64,000 nucleotides of DNA from contig JAHPZA010000009.1 of assembly GCA_019058445.1 (NCBI GenBank), positions 434,001 through 498,000 on the forward strand. The letters run 5' to 3'. The DNA comes from Promethearchaeota archaeon (GTDB lineage Archaea; Asgardarchaeota; Lokiarchaeia; Sigyniarchaeales; SOKP01). The notes beneath the pieces are model-generated. The model was not told the origin of the DNA. It did not search any database and saw nothing but the letters and a program-made list of their open reading frames with translations. The position numbers and the translations under genes are program-made. This document shows, in pieces, positions 1 through 10,600 of this stretch. Each line of letters begins with the position of its first letter. Positions within the stretch are counted from its first letter, which is position 1.

Positions 1-3000
1 ATTTGATATGACATTATATCTGCGTACGTTGGTCCTAATAAATGGTTAAATTTTGCTTCACTTACTTTAGTAACATTGAATAAAGCCCTTAATTTTAATT
101 TTGAGCCCCATTTAATTTTAATATTATCGGTGGGATTTAAGGAAACAATAGTTGTTTCAAATTGTTCTAGTTCTCCTTGAGAAAGCTTAATCCTGAGAAT
201 ATAAGCGAATTCAGCCGTTAGAGAAAAATTGGCAGCATATACCATATCCGCTGTGACATCTGTCATATTAAATTCCCAATCTACTCCATAAAATTTGATT
301 CTTAAAGAATAATTGTAAAAAGTATTGGTGATTAACCATCTAAAAGTTACCTTTCCATCTAAACTCGTAGTTAAATTTACTACGCTATCCCCGGAGGTAT
401 GATTACTTACTAGTAATTTAACTCCACTCACTGGCTCAGATCCGTCCTCTATATAAACGGTAAAATTTGCTGTTGTTAAATTTACTTTTACATCAATTGT
501 AATATTTGGATTAGATATATCTCCTGATGCCAAAATAAGTTTTTGTGGTTTATAGGTATTATCTAAATAATATAAGGTATAATTGTATTCATATGGTGTA
601 ATATTTACCCACCAAAATCTTGCTTTTCCAGTATCATCAATTGTGCAATTCTGAAGATTGTGTGAATAATTACCAACTATTATCCACCCAGAATCAACAG
701 GACTTCCATCGACATCTGTTATATTAAAGAAATTTGTGCTAACATTGCAAATTAAATTAATAGTTTGATAAGTATCATTTATTAGAATTGCCTCTGAGGT
801 AATATTTATAATTTCAAAATGTTTTCCAATGTCTGATGTCATAGTAGCGGTAAAATTATATTTACTTAAATATACATTTGTGAATGAAACGCACCCTTCA
901 GTATCAGTAATATCGCTACTAATTAACTCAGAAAGCTGATACATAGAAATATTAACATTAGCTATTGAATTGCCATATAAATCATTCGCTTTAACTTGAA
1001 GATTTTTGCAAATTGTCTTGTTTACAACAAGCTCCGCTCCTATAGAATAAAAATTGTTTGGATCATACTGATTGTTATATTCTGTTATAAGCCAATTATT
1101 AGAATACATAATGTCTGATATTCTAACCTCGTCTATTAATCCATCGAAATAATAATCTGGTAAAAAGGAGAATTGAAGATCTTTAACACTACTCACACTA
1201 GCCATAGGATAAATGTCTGTTCCTGATCCTATTTCAAATCCATCTTTATAAATCCGAATTCTATCGTTAGATCTATCAAGTACCCCAACGATATATATCC
1301 ACTCATCAAATGTAACGCTAGCACTATAACTTCCGACATTCCTTGCTCCATCAGTTACGTGAAAAGCAAGACTCGTTCCACTGGCATCTATAGAAAAACA
1401 ATAACCTGAATCCGATATGGTTGATGCTCCTTTATAGAAAGGAATTTGGGTATCTTCAGTACTATCATCAACTTTTAGCCAAAAGCTAACTGTAAAACTT
1501 TGTAGACCAAAATCAAGATGTCCATCAGTAGGATCCCCTATATCAACCGTTCCATCTGTGCCAAACTCATAAGCACTATCAATTTGTCCATTTGAGGGTC
1601 GAACTACAGAAGAAGAGACCGTTCCATCTTCTCCATAAAAAGTAGAGTCTTGAGCTTCACCACCTGATTCTGAGAGATGCCATACTCCCTGATAATTAGC
1701 ATTCCATACCCCTGTAGGATTTTCCCTCGAACCCATAGTGATATTTCCATAATACATTCGAATAATAGTATTTATTGAAGTTGACAGGACTGGAATACGA
1801 ACCCATGCTACTAATTGAGCATGAGTACCGTTATAAGTTTGGTTAAATAGCTCTAACTCGTGATCCAACCATGTAGATCCCAAAGCAAAAGCTATGTCAT
1901 TACCATTTGATTGAACATCGTCATGTAAGTCTACATCTTCAAGAGAAATAAGCACTGTAAAATTAGTAAGACTACCCGATCCAGGGATCTTCGAACTGTC
2001 AATTATTATTAGTTTATAGAAATTAAAATTATCCGCATCAGAGGGAGTATCTTCATCAACTTTGATGGCATTACTAATAGAATAAAAACTATCAGGATTA
2101 TATTGGTTATTGTATTCGGTTGCTACCCACCCAGAAGATCGAGCTAGATTTGAAATTCTAAGTTCATCTATTTGCCCATGATATTGTCCGCCATATGAAT
2201 AATCAGGACGTTTACCAAAGTATATGACTTCTCCAATACTTAAAATATCTCCAGAAGCATCATTACTCGATACTAACGCTCCATTTACATAAGCAAAAAA
2301 TCGAGGATTTGATGCTAAACTTCCATCATAGACGGCACAAATATGGGTCCATACACCTTGAGTAATACTACCTTCATCATATCGATAATGTCCAGTAGAA
2401 GTCGTAACTCTATGATTTAACCTTGCAGGACTAACTTCTCCATCAATTCCTAACATATATCTTTCATTATTTGTGGCATCAGTTTTTACCATTATAGCAG
2501 TATCACATGGGGCTGGAACAACACTTAGATTCACCCAAGCTTCTAGTGTTATTTGGTTATCAGTAATATCTAGACTTGGACTATGGGGTACATATATATA
2601 GTCATCAGAACCATTAAGGTCTATACCACCACCAATCTTGGCTCCAATTAGATCTTCTGAAGTTAAAGTATTATTTGGATTTCCATCATTTCTGTTGGAA
2701 GTACTGTCATAAATAGGATTAGTTCCAGTTGGATCTTCATTTAGGTGCCATACAGCTTGATAATTAGAATCCCAAACATTATGAGGATTCTCCTGAGGGC
2801 CCATTGCTGGATTTCCATAATACATGTAAATAACAGTATCAGTAGAGGGAGATAACGATGGAATTCGAACCCATGCGATGAGTTGAGCGTGAGTAGAATT
2901 ATAGGTTTGGTTAAATAACTCTATTTCGTGATCTAACCATGTAATTCCATCGGTAAATGCGATGTCATTGCCATTTAGCTGAACTTTGTCATATAAATCT

Positions 3001-4328
3001 GAATCAAAAATAGAAATGAGCATTGGGAAATTACTATGACTGCTTGATCCTAAGACCTCAGTATGGTCAACTGTAAATATTTTATAATACTCAAAATCAT
3101 TGAAAGAGGGAACACTCACTTTTTTAGAACTGCCTATAGAATAAAAATTGAGAGTATCATTTTGGTTGTCAAATTCTGTTCGAATCCAATCAGCAGAACG
3201 AGCAATATCTGAAAGGCGGACCTCATCGAAAAGTCCTTTAAAGCGGATGTCGCTCGACCAATCTTCACTTAGTTTGAGTGTTCTATCACTATCAATATTC
3301 CCACTAGTGATTGAATAATCTGTTGCTATTTTCTGGCCATCTTTATATATATAAGCCTCTCCTTCACTCCTATCAAGAACACCTACAAGATGTATCCAAG
3401 TATCATCGGTTAATGTAGAAGACTGATATATATTGAATACACTAGCGGAACCATCTCCTCCAGAAAATCTAACCATATTATCTCCTTTGAATCGAAATAA
3501 CCACCCTTCTGCATCATCTACATCACCATTTCCTTTAAAAATACCACCATAATCACCTACATCCATTGTTCCATCTTTATTGATCCAAGTCTCTACTGTA
3601 AAACTGCCCGTCCCGAAATCAAGATGTCCATCAGTAGGGTCTCCCATATTGACTTCATCATCATCTCCATCAAAATAATAAGCACCATCTAATTGACCAG
3701 ATGTTCCTTGAATAACTCCTCCTGACGGGGAGCCATCAGTATCATAATTCGTTGAATCCTGAGCATCACCACTCGATTCTGAAAGATGCCAAATTCCTAC
3801 ATAGTCATCATTCCATACATTCTTTGGATTCTCCTGAGAATTCATAAAGGGGCATCCATAATACATACGTATAATCGTATCTATATCATGAAACAGCCTT
3901 GGAACACGAACCCATGCGATCAATTGAGCATTAACAGTCGAATATGTCTGATTAAATAATTCTATTTCGTAATCTAACCAGGTATTATTTGTGGAGAAGG
4001 CAATATCATCGCCATCTGGTTGAGTATAGTCATGTAAATCCGGATCAATAATAGAGATTAGCACGGGGAAATCAATAAGATCACTAGAACCAGAGACTTT
4101 GGTATGGTCAATTGTTATCTCTTTATAGTAAGCAAAATCATCTGCATATGGAGGATGGTTTAAAGATGAATAAGGAGAATTATTTGAGTCATCATTTTTC
4201 TCTTCATGTATTCTATCGATAGTACTATAAGAATTAAAATTCGAAAGATAATATACGTATACGATAGTTGAAAAGAGTGTTAAAAACAATATTATTATAG
4301 ATATAGTTTTTCTCTTATTGAATTTCAT
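1..4328 (-). CDS. Giant DUF2341/LamG surface lectin protein A (partial, C-terminus outside window)
   Basis: The frame is open from the ATG at 4326-4328 to the window edge (1442 codons). It starts MKFNKR followed by a hydrophobic segment (about residues 8-28), which I read as a signal or anchor. Three units follow at about 67-400, 409-760 and 766-1096. Each is a DUF2341 module (motifs ITIDH, AWVR, MYYGN) and a LamG/concanavalin-like sandwich ending in a DEVRIS...W...FYS signature. After 1096 comes a beta-rich stalk with carboxypeptidase-regulatory-like repeats and many N-x-S/T sequons. At the edge the frame reads LLGPTYAD, as in the four complete neighbours, so the missing part should be the rest of the stalk, the transmembrane helix and the cytosolic tail. 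The role is inferred: exported, glycosylated, membrane-anchored lectin or adhesin. No enzyme motif is visible. Confidence 0.9.
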   Translation of the reverse strand, partial: MKFNKRKTISIIILFLTLFSTIVYVYYLSNFNSYSTIDRIHEEKNDDSNNSPYSSLNHPPYADDFAYYKEITIDHTKVSGSSDLIDFPVLISIIDPDLHDYTQPDGDDIAFSTNNTWLDYEIELFNQTYSTVNAQLIAWVRVPRLFHDIDTIIRMYYGCPFMNSQENPKNVWNDDYVGIWHLSESSGDAQDSTNYDTDGSPSGGVIQGTSGQLDGAYYFDGDDDEVNMGDPTDGHLDFGTGSFTVETWINKDGTMDVGDYGGIFKGNGDVDDAEGWLFRFKGDNMVRFSGGDGSASVFNIYQSSTLTDDTWIHLVGVLDRSEGEAYIYKDGQKIATDYSITSGNIDSDRTLKLSEDWSSDIRFKGLFDEVRLSDIARSADWIRTEFDNQNDTLNFYSIGSSKKVSVPSFNDFEYYKIFTVDHTEVLGSSSHSNFPMLISIFDSDLYDKVQLNGNDIAFTDGITWLDHEIELFNQTYNSTHAQLIAWVRIPSLSPSTDTVIYMYYGNPAMGPQENPHNVWDSNYQAVWHLNEDPTGTNPIYDSTSNRNDGNPNNTLTSEDLIGAKIGGGIDLNGSDDYIYVPHSPSLDITDNQITLEAWVNLSVVPAPCDTAIMVKTDATNNERYMLGIDGEVSPARLNHRVTTSTGHYRYDEGSITQGVWTHICAVYDGSLASNPRFFAYVNGALVSSNDASGDILSIGEVIYFGKRPDYSYGGQYHGQIDELRISNLARSSGWVATEYNNQYNPDSFYSISNAIKVDEDTPSDADNFNFYKLIIIDSSKIPGSGSLTNFTVLISLEDVDLHDDVQSNGNDIAFALGSTWLDHELELFNQTYNGTHAQLVAWVRIPVLSTSINTIIRMYYGNITMGSRENPTGVWNANYQGVWHLSESGGEAQDSTFYGEDGTVSSSVVRPSNGQIDSAYEFGTDGTVDIGDPTDGHLDFGLQSFTVSFWLKVDDSTEDTQIPFYKGASTISDSGYCFSIDASGTSLAFHVTDGARNVGSYSASVTFDEWIYIVGVLDRSNDRIRIYKDGFEIGSGTDIYPMASVSSVKDLQFSFLPDYYFDGLIDEVRISDIMYSNNWLITEYNNQYDPNNFYSIGAELVVNKTICKNLQVKANDLYGNSIANVNISMYQLSELISSDITDTEGCVSFTNVYLSKYNFTATMTSDIGKHFEIINITSEAILINDTYQTINLICNVSTNFFNITDVDGSPVDSGWIIVGNYSHNLQNCTIDDTGKARFWWVNITPYEYNYTLYYLDNTYKPQKLILASGDISNPNITIDVKVNLTTANFTVYIEDGSEPVSGVKLLVSNHTSGDSVVNLTTSLDGKVTFRWLITNTFYNYSLRIKFYGVDWEFNMTDVTADMVYAANFSLTAEFAYILRIKLSQGELEQFETTIVSLNPTDNIKIKWGSKLKLRALFNVTKVSEAKFNHLLGPTYADIMSYQ

Positions 4329-4370
4329 AGAAAAAATGCCTTTTTTTACTTAATATCTTTGTTATTAGAT

Positions 4371-4424
4371 AAAAATTGGAAATATTTGTAACATTTTAGA
4401 AAAAATCTACATATTTAAATATTG
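4371..4424 (-). promoter_or_regulatory. Promoter and leader motif of gene A
   Basis: An A/T-only TATA box (atatttaaatatt, + strand 4411-4423) lies about 85 bp upstream of the ATG. Between them is the leader motif GTTATTAGAT...TTGGA (+ strand, 4371-4390), which recurs before all five lectin genes. The expected transcript start is about 25 bp downstream of the TATA box, so the motif would sit near the 5' end of the mRNA. Its function is unknown. Confidence 0.55.
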
Positions 4425-4457
4425 CATATTTCTCTCTTTAAAAGAAGAACAATTATA

Positions 4458-4576
4458 TTTTATCAGATGAATTTCTATAAAAGATATTCCCTCGAGCAAA
4501 GGAGATTTACTAAGTTAAATAGTAGAAAAGTTCATTTTAAAGCTTTTTATAAATTAAAACTTCAACAATCTAAAGG
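4458..4576. repeat. 119-bp conserved intergenic element, copy 1
   Basis: This block matches 12778-12896 without gaps, with 7 mismatches by eye. It lies upstream of the TATA box of gene A, between the 3' end of gene B and the promoter of A. It contains a CTCGAG and has no long open frame. It could be an upstream activating region, a small RNA or a leftover of the segmental duplication. The other two lectin intergenic regions lack it. Confidence 0.7.
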
Positions 4577-4687
4577 CTCACACAGATAAATATTAATAAG
4601 AAAAAAGAATTAATTATAAAAAAATTCATTACTTTGTTAGAATTCTTTAAAAAACAAGAGATAATAAAAAAAATTTATCAATTTAAA
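4577..4687. other. 3' flank of gene B, A/T-rich
   Basis: No gene is visible here. The stretch reads T-rich on the minus strand just after the gene B stop (poly-A runs at about 4665-4675 on the plus strand), as expected for archaeal oligo-T termination. Part of it (about 4603-4650) resembles the 3' flank of gene C at 12996-13050. Confidence 0.4.
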
Positions 4688-7600
4688 TTATTCTTCTGAT
4701 TTTTCCTTTGCTTTTAAGGTTAGATAAGTATCTTCAAGGATATTCAGATATTCAATTAAAACATTATCGCCTTTAGATTTTTGGTCATATCCATTCTTGA
4801 TAATTTGCAAAAGGTACTTCGGGAATATGAGATCTAAATTAAAATCTGAAAGAAGAGCATAATATTCGGTACCGGTTTTATCTTGAAGGACGGAGATCAA
4901 ATTCGCTTGCCATAGCTGTTTTAATACTAAATTAATATCTATAACACCTTTCTTTTTAAGCTTCTCTAATTCGTTTCTGGTGACAATCGCGGTTCTTAAT
5001 AATCGCAGTGTTTCATAAACCTGTGGTTTGCTTATAGTCTCAATTACTTTAATATTATCTTCTTCAGTTGGATGATAATTTTGGAAGAATTTATTGATCT
5101 CATTAGAATATACTTTTGCCAGCTGAGGTGGTAACCCATGAGCTTCAGGTTTTTTTAGTAATTCTATTGGAGGAACTCTGATCATATAAATATCATTAAT
5201 GAAAAAGATCAATTCTGAAGGGAGTCCTTTAATTGAACTTTCTTTGATAATCTCCATTTTTACGAGCTCTGCCACAATATTTTCTAAATCAATAAACCCT
5301 TCTTTATATTTATCTTTAAGCCAGACCATTAGTTCTGATTTAGAAATAACGCCTTCTTCTCTAAGTCGATTTATAACCATCCGCTTAATCTCATCTTGAT
5401 ATACATATGCGATTCGTCCTTCGGCGGTAAGATTTGGGAACATCGCCAGTCTCTGAAAGAGCGAAGGAATAATGTGTAAATAGGCATCGTCTTCTAAATT
5501 TTGGAAAATACTGCGTAAAATATCGGCCATTGCATCCTCATAAAGATCAGGATCATCATCCAAATTTAAAATTAGAACAAGATAATAGCCTTTTTCAGCT
5601 CCAGTATAGTAAGATAAGATATTGGAATTCCCCGCCATTAACGTCACTAAGCCCGATTCTCCGGTATATTCATGGGTGCCATAGATTTGCATTAACGTCT
5701 TTTTAGTGATATCAATGCCTTCTGGATATTGAACTACAATTTCAGTACCGACTCTTTCATTCCATCTCATAAGAATCAATCCCTGCGGGACAAGTTCACT
5801 GCTTCTTTTGGTAGAAATGACTTTTTGCTTTACTTTGAGTACTTCTTCAACCTTTTGGATTTGCATCCCCAGCATAGCTTCCACAGAAACACCGATCATC
5901 TGGCATTGATCTTTTACTAAATGGGCCATATACATCTCTTTCGAAGGGTACAACAATGATTTATCGATATCGTCGTTAGCTTTAATTAATTTTTTCATCG
6001 ATCTAAGTTTTTTAACAAACTCTGGGATCTTCATCAATTGAATATATTTATAGGTCCCAAGACTGCCAACAATAGCACCTATAGCCGCAATGAGCAAGAG
6101 AAGATAGAAGATCGGAATCCCAAGTACACCAGGAATCACTTCTACCTCTTCCATTTCGACCACAATCGTAATATCAGTGTCCTCTGAAGTGTAATTCGCT
6201 TTAGAGATTTTTATAGTTCCAGTAATGGTGTTTGAGGAAAAGAACGCTTCATAATCATCAGTTTCAAATTCCACTTCATACACTCCATCCTCAACCTCTT
6301 CAAACTCAAGCTCATCATCACCAATCTCTAAAATAACTTTTGCGCCCGTCAATAGAATATCTCCCTTGGTAGGATCTGTCAATTCTATGGAAAGCGTGAT
6401 TTTCTCGCCTTTCACTACACTAGTCTGTTTATCTTCAAACATATCTCCAAGATCGTAATCAATTTCTCTATTATTGATTGTTAAAATGATAATTGCTTGC
6501 TTCGATTCATAATTTTGTTTTTCCAATGAAATCCATAGTTCATATCTTCCAACTGACCTCAATTCTGTATTGAAATCCAAAACGTATTCGTTATTCGCGT
6601 TAGTGGTTAAAATTCCTGAACTACTCTCCATTAATTGCCCCTCGGTATTATAATAGTTCCAATCATAACTTTGACAATCTAAATCTTGAAGATTAGTACC
6701 ATATTCATAATCGATATAAGAAAATGTATAAATCGTCGAATCTCCTACATAGATACTTGAAGTAATTATATTAAATCCAGTTTGATTGGCACCTGCATAT
6801 CCGACCAATGTTAAGCGTTCCAATACTCGAAGATCTAAATCTAGAGTAATATCAGATTTATAATTTTCTTTACTACAGGCAAATCTTATAGTATAAGGAT
6901 TATAAATATTTGCATCTATTAAAGATGTATTAATTAATTGAATATAACATCCTAAATCATCGCAATACTGAACTAGTTGGTTCGATATATCGGTACCTAA
7001 AATTGAATAAGTAAGAGTACCTTGAATCTCATATATTGCTATTCTTGAATACATTATTCCGAATGAAAGTGTAAAATTAACGTCTTGATTCGTTCCTATT
7101 TGGGCAGTATATATTTGATCTTTATTAAAACTTAATAAAGAAAACTCACCATTGTTCTTAACATCATAAATATCGGTATATGTTATGCCGTTTATTGTAA
7201 CATTCATCTCCACATTAGATGGAAGGACATAATTGGTACCGTTCCATATTTCATTGATTAAAAGCATCGCACCATTATCCATCCAATTATACTCGACAAT
7301 GCTAATTTGAATTTCAGAGTTGTGATCAATATCATGAAATGTCTCTGATGAATTAATTGTTTCCAAAAATTCGTTCCAATAAAATCCTTGCATAAATTCA
7401 ATTGTAATATTGACATCAAACATTATTTCTGAAGTGTTAATAATATCAAATAAGAATTGGCCCTCTAACGGATAAATTGTTATATTGTCAATAATTATTT
7501 TTCCGGTCCCAAGTTCATGAGAGATAAAAGTATAATTAATACCCTCATTTGTCACTATTTTTTCTATCACAGAGGCAGGATCTATTACACTCCAATCTGA

Positions 7601-10600
7601 TGCATTGCGGCAATTATAAAGGTAAAAGGTTATATTATTAATTACCCATCCATTGCGATCTGATAAAAGGCAAATTGTATCTGTAATATTAAATTGTTTA
7701 TATTCGATATTTATTTTGTCTCTAATAACGTGAATGTCAGTGATAATATCCACTGTTCCAGTAAATGAACCTCCAATTGTAAAATTAAAACTGTTATCCC
7801 CGACAGGACTTGCCTTTCCAAGCGTATAAGCTATCCCAATCCACCTATGCCCATCAATATCCCACCCGCTATGATTACTTCTGGTATATTTCGTAAGATC
7901 TCCATATGGATCTGTTATAGTAATGTTTATATTATTCTCATCGCCAGTCCAAGAAATATTATAAATATTGAATATAATCTCTGTTAAGTTCCAAGAGTTT
8001 GAAATATCAGGAATTGAAAACTTAAACTCGTGATCTACGGTTTGAAAAATACTCTGTTCTACGATATATTCTTCGGTGATTTCACTATAAGGTATAACTG
8101 ACATATTGATATTTTCTAACCAATAAACTGTTTGTTCAGAATCTTCGTTTTCTGACTGATTAAGTATCATTTCATTTTCTAAAAGGTATAATGAAAGAGA
8201 TTCTTCATCGGGTACTACATATTCAAGTTTTGTGGCTTCTATAATTATAGAATAAGAAACTTTTGCTTCCAATCCAGAAGTTTCAAAAGTGCAGAGATGT
8301 CTTCCGATATAAACAGAATCTATTGGAATTGTTCCAGTTTTTATTAAATTATTTTGCTCATCATAAATTTTATATGTCATTGAATCTGCGTATTTAGGTC
8401 CTAATAATTCTTGTTGACCTGCTGCTTTAGTTACATTGAATAAAGCCCTTATTGTAATTTTTGTACCCCAAGGCTCTACAATACTATCTGACATTAATAA
8501 TATGATCTCTGTTTCATATTCTTCTATTTGACCTGAAGACATCTCCATTTCGATATCGTAAGAAGTCGCAATCGCTATATCAAGTTCAAGAGTCGAAAGG
8601 TGAAATGGGTCAGTATCATCGGCGAATCTAATTTGTTTATTATCTCCATAAAATGTAACATTTAAAGAATAATTATAATTACTATTGGTTGTTAACCACC
8701 TAAGAGTTACTTTTCCATTCATATTCGTGGTAAAATTTACTATACTTGCCCCTGAGGATGTATTATAGAACATTAATTTTACTCCGCTCACAACTTGACT
8801 CTGATCAGCGGTCCAAATGGTGACACTAGCCGTTGTTAAATTCACTGTTAAAGGTATTGGAATATTTGGCGACAAGATAACATCTGATTTCAACACAATA
8901 GGATTCGGGTCGTAAACAATATCTTGATACCATACCTTGTAGCTATATCCTGTAGTATTTAACCACCAGAAGGTTGCATGTCCCGTCGCATCAAGCGTAG
9001 AATTTTGAAGTTCTTGTGTGCCTTTGCTTACAATTATCCAGGCTGAATCGAGAGGTACTCCGTCAACGTCTTCTACAGTAAAAATATTTCTGCTTGCATT
9101 ACAAATTAACGTAATATTATGGAAAGGATCTTCTATTTTAATCGCCTCAGATGTACGATTAATTGTTACTGTATGAAGTGGTTCAATATTCGAAGTCATA
9201 TTTACGGTAAAATTGTATCCGTCGATGGCACTTTGAGGTATATTTGTAAATAGTGTGTATCCATCGTTATTTGTAATAGAACTATATTTTATTTCGGTAG
9301 AATTAAGGATCGTTACATTTACATTAGGTATTGGGTTACCATATGAATCAATAGTATTAATTTGAACATTAGAGAAACCAGTTTGTTCTGATCCAACAGA
9401 ATAAAAAGTATTAGGATATTTTTGATTATTAAATTCTGTCTGTATCCATTCTGCTGAACGAACTGTATTTGAGATACGAACCTCATCTATATTTCCCTCA
9501 AAACTTTCTACTATCCAACCTCTATTGAATCCAATATAAAGTGGTCTAGTATTCGTGGCTAAGGTGCCTAGCCCAAAATTTTGACTGTCTTCAAAATCAC
9601 CATTTTTATATGCTGTACAGATCGAAGTGGAACTGTCGTATGTAAATACTATATGTTGCCAAGTTCCGGCTGAAAGATATACATCTGAAGTCCATTCATA
9701 ATATGAACCTGAATTAGCTAATCCTATGAACAACCTTCCGTTATTGTCCACAGCAGAATATAGATCTTCATTAGAAGAAAGTTGACTGTTCCAATCTCCA
9801 TCCATCTTGCTTACAAGTGAAATCCATTCATCTACCTCATTTGGATTTATCCATACTTCAACAGTGAGTTGATCTGAAATATGTAAACTAGTGTCATCTG
9901 CAATTTGAATTCTTTGGGTATAGGCATGATCAAATCCTACTGATTTGGCAACTTGACCATCATTATTAAATGATACTCCATTATAATCAGTTCCATAGTT
10001 AGAATTCGAAGTTGAATCCTCTATTGACAGTGTACCACCACCTTGCTCAGCTAAGTGCCATATGCCTTTATGATTAGCATCCCATACTCCCGTAGGATTT
10101 TCTTGCGAACATAGATTGGAATTACCATAATACATATATATTTTGGTATTAGTAGAGGTTGAAAGAGAAGGAACTCGAACCCATGCAATGAGTTGAGCAC
10201 GAGTACTGTCATAATTTTGTTCAAATACTTCTATTTCGTGATCTATCCATTCCGTACCATTGGAAAAGGCAATATCATCACCATCTAGTTGAACATCATC
10301 ATGCAAATCTTCATCTAAAATAGAAATTAATACTGGAAAATTCATATGACTACCCGTTCCGGATACTTTTGTATGATCAATTGTTATTTCTTTATAGTAC
10401 GCAAAGTCTTCAAAAGAAGGAATATATGTTTTTAGAGCCCCGCTAATAGAATAAAAATTATTCGGATCATTTTGGTTTTCATAAGATGTAGCAATCCATT
10501 CAGCAGAACGGGCAATATTGGAGATGCGAATTTCATCAACCGATCCATCGAAATAGGTAGAACCAGCTTTTCTCGCAAATCGTAAGTCATTAGTAGTTGG

